From an uncultured Anaerolineae bacterium (GTDB taxonomy: Bacteria; Chloroflexota; Anaerolineae; J036; Brachytrichaceae): a DNA stretch of 64,000 nt. Shown piece after piece: positions 27,652 to 35,572 of the stretch (within the stretch, counting starts at the first letter, position 1; the number at the start of each line of letters is the position of its first letter). The position numbers and the translations under genes are program-made. The DNA is taken from contig CALGMA010000003.1 of assembly GCA_937959265.1 (NCBI GenBank), positions 1-64,000 on the forward strand. Reading direction: 5' to 3'. The notes beneath the pieces are model-generated. The model saw nothing but the letters and a program-made list of their open reading frames with translations. It did no database searches and was not told the DNA's origin.

Positions 27652-28328
27652 TGGAGATCGCCTTGGCGCGTCCGGTCGCTGATGCGCAGCGCCACGAACA
27701 GCAGGGCGAAAGTGATCGCTGAGAGTAATAACACCAGCCGGTTGGCCAGGTTGACGTCATTGGCTTGCACGGCGTCGTAGACGGCCATAGACATCGTTTG
27801 AGTACGGCCGGGGATGTTGCCGGCCACCATCAGCGTCGCACCGAACTCGCCCAGGGCGCGCAGAAAAGCGAGGATGCCGCCGCCGACCAGGCTGGTTCGA
27901 ATGAGCGGCAACGTGATGAAGCGGAATACCTGCGCCTCGTTGCACCCATCTACGCGCGCGGCATCTTCGGCCTCGCGGCTGAGATTGAGGATGCTGGGCT
28001 TGATGGTTTGAATTACCAGCGGCAGGGCCGCGACGATGGCCGCGACAACGGCGCCCATCCACGAAAAGACGAGCGGTAAGCTGAAGAGCTGTTCGAAGAT
28101 TGGGCCAATGCCGCGCCGGCCCAGTGCGACCAGCAGGTAGTAGCCCAGCACCGTGGGCGGCAGCACCAGCGGTAACATGGTCATGCCTTCGACCAACCAC
28201 TTGCCGCGAAAGTCCACACGCGCGAAGACCCATGCCAGTGCTGTGCCCAGGATGAGTGCGAAGACGCCGGCCCAGGTCGAAATCCACAGCGATAGTTCAG
28301 GCGGTGTCCAGTCTCGGTCGAGCAGCAT
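27648..28328 (-). CDS. modB: Molybdate ABC transporter permease ModB
   Basis: 226 residues with five or more hydrophobic segments. The start VEGMTMLPLVLPPTVLGYYL is highly typical of ModB, and the EAA motif EDAARVDGCNEAQVFRFITL near residue 135 is the contact site for the ATPase. It would pass molybdate, or tungstate, through the membrane. modA is 21 bases upstream and tauE overlaps its end. No modC is present in the window. Confidence 0.92.
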   Translation of the reverse strand: MLLDRDWTPPELSLWISTWAGVFALILGTALAWVFARVDFRGKWLVEGMTMLPLVLPPTVLGYYLLVALGRRGIGPIFEQLFSLPLVFSWMGAVVAAIVAALPLVIQTIKPSILNLSREAEDAARVDGCNEAQVFRFITLPLIRTSLVGGGILAFLRALGEFGATLMVAGNIPGRTQTMSMAVYDAVQANDVNLANRLVLLLSAITFALLFVALRISDRTRQGDLQ

Positions 28329-28349
28329 TGCAGATGCGATGTTTGTCGG

Positions 28350-29138
28350 TCATTCGATCTCGTCGGGCAACCGGAAGCCATATCTGCGCATGATTGGCCG
28401 GCCCTGTTCGCCATTGATGAACCTTGCAAAGTCTATCGCGATGTCCTGATGCTTCGATGTGCTGACTACACCGAGCGCCTGATCGAGCGGTTGATGTAAG
28501 CCGCCGTCAATCAGGGTATAGGTGACCTCCGGCACGTCGGCCACCGAGAGTGCCACGATGCCCGCCGGCACGTCGCCAGTCTGCACGAATTGCAGCGTCT
28601 GGCGCACGTTCTCCCCGAGCACCAGCCTGGGCTTGAGCGTCTCCCATAGCCCGACGCTCCCCAACGCCTGTTGAGCAGCCAGGCCGTATGGCGCGTGGTC
28701 CGGATTGGCGATGGCGATGCGCGTAATCTCAGCCGATGTCAAGTCCTCCAGCTTCGTCGCCGCGATGCCGGATTGCTTGTTCACGACCAGCACGATGCGC
28801 CCGCGCGCGTACAGCGCAACCGACTGCGGGACGATCAGCCCTTTTTGCGCCAGGTCTTCCACGAACTTGATGTTCGCGGCAGCGAACAGGTCGTAGGGCG
28901 CGCCGTTCTCGATTTGCTGTGCCAGTTGACCGGTGGAACCGAATACCAGCGTCACCTTGTGACCGGTCTGTCCCTCGAACAACCTGGCGATGTCGGTAAA
29001 GGCGAACTGAAGGTCGGCCGCGCCAGCGACGGTGATGGCGCCGGACGCTGGTTTAGCTGCGTCCGCCGCGCTCCGCGGCGCAGCGCAAGCGACGAGCACA
29101 CAGGCGAGAGCGATGGGGAGGACGATTGGTCTGAGCAT
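28350..29138 (-). CDS. modA: Molybdate-binding lipoprotein ModA
   Basis: 262 residues. The N-terminus is a lipoprotein signal with lipobox VLVAC at about residues 14-18. The solute-binding fold is recognisable by ITVAGAADLQFAFTDIARLF, TLVFGSTGQLAQQIENGAPY and DLFAAANIKFVEDL. It should capture molybdate or tungstate outside the membrane. The gene starts 4 bases after padR and belongs to the same operon. Confidence 0.92.
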   Translation of the reverse strand: MLRPIVLPIALACVLVACAAPRSAADAAKPASGAITVAGAADLQFAFTDIARLFEGQTGHKVTLVFGSTGQLAQQIENGAPYDLFAAANIKFVEDLAQKGLIVPQSVALYARGRIVLVVNKQSGIAATKLEDLTSAEITRIAIANPDHAPYGLAAQQALGSVGLWETLKPRLVLGENVRQTLQFVQTGDVPAGIVALSVADVPEVTYTLIDGGLHQPLDQALGVVSTSKHQDIAIDFARFINGEQGRPIMRRYGFRLPDEIE

Positions 29139-29142
29139 AGCG

Positions 29143-29718
29143 CTATGGAATGAGGCGAACTAGGTGTGAGCGGCGGCGCCGGGCGACGTGTTCTGCCTCG
29201 CATGCATCCAGCCAGTCCAGGATCGCGCGAACCTGCCGGATGCGGAAGTTGTAAACCAGTGCGTGGTAGTCATCGCCTGGCTGGGTGTTGCGCAAGCGCG
29301 CGGCGAGGCGTTCCAGCTCGTCCCGGCAGGCGATGCGCTGCGCTTGCAGCAGCTCGGCCACGTCTTGTGGGCCGCGGCGTAGGGCGAAGTATAGCTTGGG
29401 CGGGAACTCCACGCGCATATCCTGCATGCTCCGGCTCGGCGCGCGCAGCCAGGCTTCGAAGCGACGGCGTCCCTTGGCGGTGAGGCGGAAGACGCGCCGC
29501 TCCGGCCGGTTGCCGGCTTGCTCCGCATGACCCTTGATCAGACCGTCGCGCTCCATCGCATCGAGCAGGGCGTACAGCCGGTTCATGCCCACCTGCCATA
29601 CGCCGGCGAGGTCGTCGTGGATGCGCGCGAACAGGGCGTAGCCATGCGCCGGCGCTTCGGCCAGCAGGCCCAGCACAACCGGCTCGGCGAAGGGGGAACG
29701 CTTTGGTGGGCGTTGCAT
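29143..29718 (-). CDS. PadR-family transcriptional repressor
   Basis: 191 residues from ATG at 29716-29718 (MQRPPKRSPFAEPVVLGLL). A frame extends further upstream through the operator, but the extra residues are not PadR-like. The winged-helix PadR domain covers about 12-90 (LGLLAEAPAHGYALFARI, then NRLYALLDAMERDGLI), followed by the long C-terminal dimerisation helices (about 100-185). It leads the operon padR-modA-modB-tauE, separated from modA by 4 bases, and a palindrome that looks like its own operator lies just upstream. Confidence 0.9.
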   Translation of the reverse strand: MQRPPKRSPFAEPVVLGLLAEAPAHGYALFARIHDDLAGVWQVGMNRLYALLDAMERDGLIKGHAEQAGNRPERRVFRLTAKGRRRFEAWLRAPSRSMQDMRVEFPPKLYFALRRGPQDVAELLQAQRIACRDELERLAARLRNTQPGDDYHALVYNFRIRQVRAILDWLDACEAEHVARRRRSHLVRLIP

Positions 29719-29723
29719 CGGCG

Positions 29724-29750
29724 TCGAATACTCACTTGATGAGTATTCGA
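29724..29750 (-). promoter_or_regulatory. PadR-type operator palindrome
   Basis: Perfect inverted repeat with 11-base arms: TCGAATACTCA (29724-29734) and TGAGTATTCGA (29740-29750), spacer CTTGA. It includes the ATACT...AGTAT pattern known for PadR-family sites. It lies 6 bases upstream of the padR start codon and directly downstream of a likely -10 box, over the expected transcription start, which fits a repressor. The bound protein is inferred. Confidence 0.75.
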
Positions 29751-29751
29751 A

Positions 29752-29757
29752 ACTATA
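29752..29757 (-). promoter_or_regulatory. Likely -10 box of the padR-mod operon
   Basis: TATAGT on the minus strand, immediately upstream of the operator palindrome. A -35-like CTGACA lies only 14 bases further upstream, so the -35 assignment is weak. Reported mainly because its position relative to the palindrome explains repression. Confidence 0.4.
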
Positions 29758-29784
29758 CCGCAGATTTTGAGTGTCAGGGGTAGA

Positions 29785-29812
29785 GTAGGCGAGGCATTGC
29801 CTGCGCCTATCC
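29785..29812. repeat. Dispersed palindromic repeat, copy 1
   Basis: TAGGCGAGGC (29786-29795), loop ATT, then GCCT and CGCCTA (29799-29809) with one bulged G. Similar palindromes occur at 39887-39913 and 43042-43090. This copy is in the spacer between padR and the class V aminotransferase. Confidence 0.65.
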
Positions 29813-29901
29813 GTTGTATGATGGCAGGGACGGCTACCGACGCGGTACACTCACCCCCACCGAATACACACCATCGCGATCTATCCGACCATTCATACGC
29901 C

Positions 29902-31080
29902 ATGACCTCTGCAACCGACTCGACCGACCTATCTCGCCTCTTCCTGCTCCGCCGGGACATCGTGCTGCTCAACCACGGCTCGTTCGGCGCATGTCCGCAC
30001 CCGGTCTTCGAGGAATACCAACGCTGGCAGCGCGAGTTCGAGCGTCACCCCGGCGGTTACGTGCATCACTGGCTGGAGAACATGGATGGCGCCCGCGCTG
30101 CGCTGGCGGACTACCTGCATACGACGCCCGACCAGCTCGCCTTCGTCACCAACGCCACGATGGGCGTCAACGTCGTCGCCCATTCGCTACGATCGTGGCT
30201 GCGCGAGGGCGACCACATTCTGACGACCGACCATGAGTACGGCGCATGCAACAACGCCTGGGCGTTTGTGTGCAGCAAGACCGGCGCGCGCTACATTCGC
30301 CGGCATGCGCCGCTGCCGGTGAGCACGCCGGAGGCATGGGTCGAGGCGTTCTGGGAAGGCGTCACGCCGCGCACGCGGGTGGTGTATCTCAGCCACATCA
30401 CCTCGCCCACGGCGCTCACCTTCCCGGTGCAGGAGGTCTGCCGCCGCGCGCGCGAGGCCGGCATCCTCTCGGTGGTGGACGGCGCGCACGTCCCCGGCCA
30501 GCGGGAGCTATTCCTCGACGAGATCGGCGCCGACTTCTACACCGGCAACTGCCACAAGTGGATGATGGGGCCAAAGGGCAGCGCCTTTCTCTACGCCCGG
30601 CGCGACGTGCAGCACCTGATCGAGCCGCTCATCGTCGGCCACGGCTGGCGGCCGGACGCCGTCTCCGACAAGCCGATGCAGGACTACGTGGAACAATTCG
30701 GCACGCGTGACCTGGCAGCGTTCCTGGCCGTGCCGGCGGCGATTGACTTCATGCGCCGGTACGACTGGGCAACCGTGCGCATGCGCTGCCACGAAATGGT
30801 CTGCCAGATGCGTCGGCGCATCGAGGCGCACTTCGACGCTGAGCCGATCTGTCCTGAGTCGTTCGACTGGTTCAGCCAAATGGCTGCCATCCGGTTGCCG
30901 GATCGGGTGAACCTCGATGCGCTGCGCGCGATTCTCCATGAGCGTTACCGAATCGAGATGCCACTGATCCGATGGCATCACTTCAAGCTGGCGCGGCTGT
31001 CGGTGCAGGCCTACACCACCGAGGCCGAACTGGAAACCCTGGCGCAGGCGTTGTTCGCGCACGTGCCCGAATGCAGCTAA
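29902..31080 (+). CDS. PLP-dependent class V aminotransferase (isopenicillin-N epimerase-like)
   Basis: 392 residues from ATG 29902; the frame is open further upstream but covers the repeat and spacer. Conserved elements: LLNHGSFGACPHPVFEEYQR at the N-terminus, VTNATMGVN, SHITSPTALTFP, VVDGAHVPGQ and the PLP lysine in TGNCHKWMMGPKG near residue 217. Relatives include isopenicillin-N epimerase, cysteine desulfurases and ergothioneine-pathway C-S lyases; no beta-lactam or ergothioneine genes adjoin, so the substrate is unknown. Confidence 0.85.
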   Translation: MTSATDSTDLSRLFLLRRDIVLLNHGSFGACPHPVFEEYQRWQREFERHPGGYVHHWLENMDGARAALADYLHTTPDQLAFVTNATMGVNVVAHSLRSWLREGDHILTTDHEYGACNNAWAFVCSKTGARYIRRHAPLPVSTPEAWVEAFWEGVTPRTRVVYLSHITSPTALTFPVQEVCRRAREAGILSVVDGAHVPGQRELFLDEIGADFYTGNCHKWMMGPKGSAFLYARRDVQHLIEPLIVGHGWRPDAVSDKPMQDYVEQFGTRDLAAFLAVPAAIDFMRRYDWATVRMRCHEMVCQMRRRIEAHFDAEPICPESFDWFSQMAAIRLPDRVNLDALRAILHERYRIEMPLIRWHHFKLARLSVQAYTTEAELETLAQALFAHVPECS

Positions 31081-31124
31081 ACCCGCCCGGCGCGCTTCGA
31101 GCGCATCGGGTGATGCGTCGCGTT

Positions 31125-32174
31125 TCACTGCACGGCGCCCCGAGCCGCCACGCGCCAGGTCAGCTCGACGTTGCCGTTGCGCACGCCGACCACGCGATCG
31201 AACAGGTTGCTGACCGGGCAGCAGTGGTTGGGCAGCACGGTCACCCGCTCGCCGATCGCCGGCTTCTTCAGACAGGCCGAAAAGTCCACATGGCCGTGCT
31301 CCTCCGACAGGCCATAGATGACCGCTTCGGGATACTCCAGGATTAGGCCGTGTCCTTGCAGGCCGAGCAGGTCGGACGAAAGCGTCTTGCTGCCACAGTC
31401 CAGGATGCCACGGTCGGCGGTGGGCCGGCTGACCACGGTGGCGATGACGGTGAACGAGCACTCCTCCAGGCGCATCGCGCCGGCCTGCACGGTGGCGCGG
31501 TCACCGTAGATATACATGCCGGCGCGGTGCTCGGTCAATTCGCGATGCGTGTGCGCCTGCCACATACACGCCGTGCCGCCGCCGCTCACGCGGGCGACGC
31601 CCAGCCCCCCGGCTTCGAGCAATGCGCGCGTCTCACGCACAAACGGGTCGAGTTGCGGCGTGTTCGGATAGCACATCAGGCCACCGAAGGCCAACCCGGG
31701 CAGGCCGGCGATGCATTTCGCCAGTGCGGCGGCCTCCTGCGGCGATTGCACGCCGCAGCGGTGCGCGCCGGCGTCGAACTCCACCAGCACGGTCAACTGC
31801 CGGTTGGCCATCTGAGCGGCCTCGGATAGGCCACGCGCGGTCACCTCGGAATCGGCCGTGACGCTGACCGTGGCACGCTGCATCAGCCTGGCCAGGCGGG
31901 TCAGCTTGTGTTCGCCCAGCAGGTTGTAGGGGATGAAGATATCGCGGATGCCGGCGTCGGCCATCACCTCGGCCTCGCCGAGCTTCTGGCAGGTGATGCC
32001 GATTGCGCCGGCGCGGATCTGCATGTGCGCGATCTCGGGGATCTTGTGCGTCTTGATGTGGGGGCGGTTGGCGATGCCGTGCGACGAAAGATAAGACTGG
32101 AGTTTGGCGATGTTTGCCTCGAGCTTGTCGAGGTCTACCACGAGCGCGGGGGTATCGAGTTCTTCGATTCTCAT
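31125..32174 (-). CDS. D-threonine aldolase / D-serine dehydratase-like PLP enzyme
   Basis: 349 residues of the alanine-racemase-fold group. The N-terminal segment LDTPALVVDLDKLEANIAKL and the PLP lysine block RPHIKTHKIPEIA near residue 43 are typical, as is the C-terminal LPNHCCPVSNLFD near 318, whose His and Cys bind a divalent metal. Known activities are cleavage of D-threonine to glycine and acetaldehyde, or D-serine to pyruvate. It is convergent with the class V aminotransferase. A hairpin stands 38 bases upstream of the start. Confidence 0.87.
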   Translation of the reverse strand: MRIEELDTPALVVDLDKLEANIAKLQSYLSSHGIANRPHIKTHKIPEIAHMQIRAGAIGITCQKLGEAEVMADAGIRDIFIPYNLLGEHKLTRLARLMQRATVSVTADSEVTARGLSEAAQMANRQLTVLVEFDAGAHRCGVQSPQEAAALAKCIAGLPGLAFGGLMCYPNTPQLDPFVRETRALLEAGGLGVARVSGGGTACMWQAHTHRELTEHRAGMYIYGDRATVQAGAMRLEECSFTVIATVVSRPTADRGILDCGSKTLSSDLLGLQGHGLILEYPEAVIYGLSEEHGHVDFSACLKKPAIGERVTVLPNHCCPVSNLFDRVVGVRNGNVELTWRVAARGAVQ

Positions 32175-32212
32175 GATGCGTCTTTCGTTCGATGCTGCGT
32201 TTGGGCTGCGCG

Positions 32213-32236
32213 GGATCGCTTTCTGCAGCGATCCCT
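32213..32236 (-). other. Stem-loop upstream of the D-threonine aldolase-like gene
   Basis: Perfect 9-bp stem GGGATCGCT (32213-32221) and AGCGATCCC (32228-32236), loop TTCTGC. No T-run follows on either strand. It lies between the cyclodeaminase-like gene and the PLP enzyme, both on the minus strand, and could be a weak terminator, an attenuator or a repeat. Confidence 0.5.
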
Positions 32237-32356
32237 GCTATTTAGAAGATTCCGCCGGTAATGCACTCGGATTATCTGCCGGGGACGCTAACTCAGCATC
32301 AGAGCGGGATACGCCAGGAAGCGAGTGCCCCTGGGTGATTCCCACATGGTTTGCCG

Positions 32357-32947
32357 TCAGCCTGGTGGACGGATGCGCCCTACCGGCTGTAGCGTTGTGA
32401 TCGCTGCTGCCAGCCGGGTGATGTGCGGGTCATAGCGGGCAATCAGCTCCGGCAGTGGCCAGATGCGCAGGTTGCTATCGAGCAGGAGCATTGCCGCGTG
32501 CGCCGTGTTACTCATCAAGGCGAGTGCGAATTCCAGATCATCCTTTGTGCGTGTGCACACGTGCGCGCGGTAGTCCTGCATGGCCTGCGCTGCGCCGATG
32601 GCCAGGTCGGCCATCTCGCGCGGGCCGTCGCACAGCAGCTCGTAACCCCGTAGCGCTTCGCCGCGCTTGCGCAGCGCCGCGAAGGCTGTGATCGCTTCGG
32701 CGTCCTGGTCGGCCAGCGCCTGGAAGCGCAGGCGTGCTTGTGACATGGCTTGTTGCATGCGCCGGGCGGCCGCTTGCGCCTCGCCGGAAACGCCCTCGTC
32801 CAGGCTGGCGTTGGCCGTGGCTTGCGCCAGCCCGGCGGCCAGTGCGCCGCCAAGCGCGATGGTTGCGCCGGCCTGACAGTGGGTTGCTTGCGCGATGTGG
32901 GCGCATGCGTCGCCGATCGTGCGTTGGGTCAGGGTAGGGGACGTCAT
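32357..32947 (-). CDS. Cyclodeaminase/cyclohydrolase (FTCD_C) family protein
   Basis: 196 residues from ATG at 32945-32947; the longer frame upstream overlaps spacer and is unlikely. The pattern of glycine- and alanine-rich helices (AGATIALGGALAAGLAQATA), the acidic helix QALADQDAEAITAFAALRKR and the hydrophobic AALMSNTAHAAMLL-like segment fit FTCD_C/FchA, which process formimino- or methenyl-tetrahydrofolate. The similarity is moderate. It stands alone, without hutI or glutamate formiminotransferase. Confidence 0.68.
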   Translation of the reverse strand: MTSPTLTQRTIGDACAHIAQATHCQAGATIALGGALAAGLAQATANASLDEGVSGEAQAAARRMQQAMSQARLRFQALADQDAEAITAFAALRKRGEALRGYELLCDGPREMADLAIGAAQAMQDYRAHVCTRTKDDLEFALALMSNTAHAAMLLLDSNLRIWPLPELIARYDPHITRLAAAITTLQPVGRIRPPG

Positions 32948-33048
32948 GTCGCCGTGAATTGTAGAGCGTCCGTCGTATTTGGCGATCCTCGCTGTCTTGT
33001 GTATATACTGGCAATCCATGCAGATGCGCCGAAAAGGGAGGAGTGGCC

Positions 33049-33552
33049 GTGACACATGACGCTCGGTGGCGCCGGTTCGTCATCGCGCTCGCGCTGTGGT
33101 GTCTGGCCGTCGCCGGCTTGATCGCATCGTGCAGCGCGGCGCAAGCTGCGCCGCAGGCGCTCGCATCGGTCGCTGCGTCCACTGCATCGCCGGCGCCGAC
33201 CATCGTGGCTACGCCGTCTGCAACGGTCCAGCCCACCCTGATGCCCCGAACGCGGCCTGCGCGAATAGACGGTCTGCCGGTGGTGTTCGTGGATGAGCTG
33301 CCGCGTGAAGCGCAACAGACGTTGGCGCTTATCCGGCAGGGCGGTCCCTTCCCCTACCGCCAGGATGGGACGATCTTCCAGAATCGCGAACGCCGGCTAC
33401 CGATCAAGCCGCGGGGCTACTATCGCGAATACACGGTGCGAACGCCGGGCGAACGCGACCGCGGCGCGCGGCGCCTCGTGATCGGCAACGGAGGCGAGAT
33501 CTATTACACCGCGGACCACTATGAGAGCTTCGTGCGGGTGATTAAACGATGA
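33049..33552 (+). CDS. Exported guanyl-specific ribonuclease (barnase / RNase Sa family)
   Basis: 167 residues from GTG 33049; GTG 33043 sits too close to GGGAGGAG (33035-33042). The N-terminus is a signal with a lipobox-like LIASC around residue 28, then a Ser/Thr/Pro-rich linker (35-70), then an RNase Sa-type domain. The catalytic set is complete: Glu 127 in YREYTV, Arg 138 and Arg 142 in RGARR, His 157 in TADHYE. It should cut RNA after G outside the cell or in the envelope. It is directly followed by its likely inhibitor (4-base overlap). Confidence 0.9.
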   Translation: MTHDARWRRFVIALALWCLAVAGLIASCSAAQAAPQALASVAASTASPAPTIVATPSATVQPTLMPRTRPARIDGLPVVFVDELPREAQQTLALIRQGGPFPYRQDGTIFQNRERRLPIKPRGYYREYTVRTPGERDRGARRLVIGNGGEIYYTADHYESFVRVIKR

Positions 33553-33977
33553 GCAAGATTCAGGCTGTCCTCTCCCAGGTCCACCCGCCGGGGATATATC
33601 GCTTCCGGTCGCGCGCATCAGAGGCAACGCTCAGGCGCGCATTGGAAAGGGCGGGGTGGCGTTTGTTCTATCTGGATGGGCGCGAGATTCGCGACAAGGC
33701 TTCCTTCTTGCGAGCCGGCGCCGCAGCGATGGAGTTCCCCGCCTACTTCCGTCCGAATTGGGACGCCTTCGAGGAGTGCATAAACGATCTGTCTTGGGCG
33801 TCGGCGCAGGGCTATGTCATCCTCTTCGATCACGCCGGCCGGTTCGAATTAAGCGCGCCGCGCGATTGGGCAACAGCGATGGATATCTTCGAGGACGCTG
33901 TGGCATCGTGGCGCCGCGCAGGCACGCCGATGTACGTGCTCGTGCGCGGGGCCGAAGCGATCTATCCCGATTTGTAA
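33549..33977 (+). CDS. Barstar-family ribonuclease inhibitor
   Basis: 142 residues. ATG at 33549 overlaps the RNase stop (ATGA). The barstar core is seen in LFYLDGREIRDKASFLRAGA, the barstar hallmark FPAYFRPNWDAFEECINDLS near residue 62 and GYVILFDHA. The aspartate and glutamates of this stretch are the type that block the RNase active site. No signal peptide, so it stays in the cytoplasm and protects the producer before export, as for barnase/barstar. Confidence 0.9.
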   Translation: MSKIQAVLSQVHPPGIYRFRSRASEATLRRALERAGWRLFYLDGREIRDKASFLRAGAAAMEFPAYFRPNWDAFEECINDLSWASAQGYVILFDHAGRFELSAPRDWATAMDIFEDAVASWRRAGTPMYVLVRGAEAIYPDL

Positions 33978-33991
33978 GTTGCCGCCGGGGT

Positions 33992-35572
33992 TCACTTGGG
34001 AGACCAGAAGGCCAGCGACCCATTGCCGATCACGCGTGGGTTGATGCTTCCCGAAGCCTCCGTCTCCAGCACGTAGTCGCGCGTGCCGTTGGCGTTGCCA
34101 TAGGTCAAGGTGAACACCAGCTTACGGCTGTCCGGCGACCAGATCGTGACCGACCGGCTGTAGCGGTCGAACTCGGCGGCGAGCCGCTGGAAGGCTGCCG
34201 TCGGCGCGAAGTAGAACAGGCCGCGTGCGCTGCCGTCCTCTGGGTTGATCGTCTCCAGCAGCATATACGGTATATCCAGCGGAGGCGTGAAGTCGAAGCC
34301 CTTGAAGCCCGGTGGGACGTCGGTGGCGCTGGCGCTGCTGAAGCTGGCGATGCGCTGGCCGTCGGGTGACCAGAAGAAAGCCACGACCGGTTTGTTGCTG
34401 ATCACTTTCTTGACGCCGGTGTTCACGTCCAGTATCGTGAGCGGCCCGCCTGCCTCGCGTTCGTCGGCATGCACGACGTAAGCGACTTTGGCGCCGGCTG
34501 GCGACCATGCGAAGCTAATGCGCCCATCGAACTCGGTCAGCGTCCGCACCGGCTTGCCCATCCGGTCGGCCAGCACCAACTTGTGTCGGCCTTTGCTTGC
34601 GGACTCGGTGATGAGCATGTATCCACCGTCGGGCGAGAAGTGAGGCGACTGGAAAGCCAGCCGGTCTTTGTTCGTGATGCGCGTCATCTGGTCGCTGATG
34701 ACGTCCACCAGGGTCAGTCGGTCTGGCGCGCCGTTCGATGCGCTGACCTTGGCGATCAGCGTTTTGCCATCGGGGTTCCAGTTCCAGAAGACCGACTCTC
34801 CTGTGAACAGTTTGCGCGGGCGGGCGCCATCTTGCGTGGCAATCAGGTTGACCTCATAGGTCTGATCCTCGATATTCTGGGCGAGGAAAGCGATGTGTGA
34901 GCTGTCCGGCGCCCAGTCGAGATACGGAATGTCGTGAGTCTTGGACAGGAAAACCTCGCGCAGCGGGCGCTTGCCGTCCGCCGACGCCAGATACACGGCG
35001 CTGGATAGGAGTTCGCCGCCTTCTGTGTTGCGCTGAATGATCACGCGTTGTGGCCGACGCTCGATGTGCATGCCCGGCTCGGCAGGCTGCATCGTCTGTC
35101 CTTCCTCTGTTTGTTCGATTACGATGCTGTTCGGCCCGCGCTGGATCACCACTGCCTCCGGGTTGAGCTCGATCAAGGCGTTCGCGGGCGTGCGCCGTGC
35201 GGTCAACTCCACCAAGGCGATCTGCTTAGCGTCGGGCGACCAGACCGGCAAGTTGTAGAACAGCGCTTCGTTCGTCCCTCGCGTCATCTGGTTGCCGTCG
35301 CGAGTGATGCGCACGATGTTGCCGCCGGTTTGATCCATGACCAGGATGTTGCCGTCTTCGGCGACGACGGCGATGCGCCCCACGCGGCGCTCGAACGTCT
35401 TGACCAGATCGTTTTGCGGCAGACGAAACTCTTGGGGCAGTTCCACGCGCAGCTTTTGTTGGACAGGCCCGCCGGAGCTGCACGCGCTCAATCCCAAGGC
35501 TACGCATACAGCCGTCGCCGCAAGGAGGTAATGGTTGCTCGCTCTTTCCATCTGTCTCATTTGTTTCATCAT
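33992..35572 (-). CDS. TolB-like beta-propeller lipoprotein
   Basis: 526 residues. The N-terminus MMKQMRQMERASNHY leads to a lipobox ending LGLSAC near residue 30. The rest has about six repeats of the TolB/WD40-like PD40 type, each with a W-SPD or D-W-PDS core: LPVWSPDAKQIA, PYLDWAPDSSHIA, FQSPHFSPDGGYM, SFAWSPAGAKVA, AFFWSPDGQRIAS and VTIWSPDSRKL. Likely a surface-held sensor or scaffold; no Tol-Pal genes are present. It overlaps the next gene upstream by 4 bases and is paralogous to it. Confidence 0.88.
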   Translation of the reverse strand: MMKQMRQMERASNHYLLAATAVCVALGLSACSSGGPVQQKLRVELPQEFRLPQNDLVKTFERRVGRIAVVAEDGNILVMDQTGGNIVRITRDGNQMTRGTNEALFYNLPVWSPDAKQIALVELTARRTPANALIELNPEAVVIQRGPNSIVIEQTEEGQTMQPAEPGMHIERRPQRVIIQRNTEGGELLSSAVYLASADGKRPLREVFLSKTHDIPYLDWAPDSSHIAFLAQNIEDQTYEVNLIATQDGARPRKLFTGESVFWNWNPDGKTLIAKVSASNGAPDRLTLVDVISDQMTRITNKDRLAFQSPHFSPDGGYMLITESASKGRHKLVLADRMGKPVRTLTEFDGRISFAWSPAGAKVAYVVHADEREAGGPLTILDVNTGVKKVISNKPVVAFFWSPDGQRIASFSSASATDVPPGFKGFDFTPPLDIPYMLLETINPEDGSARGLFYFAPTAAFQRLAAEFDRYSRSVTIWSPDSRKLVFTLTYGNANGTRDYVLETEASGSINPRVIGNGSLAFWSPK

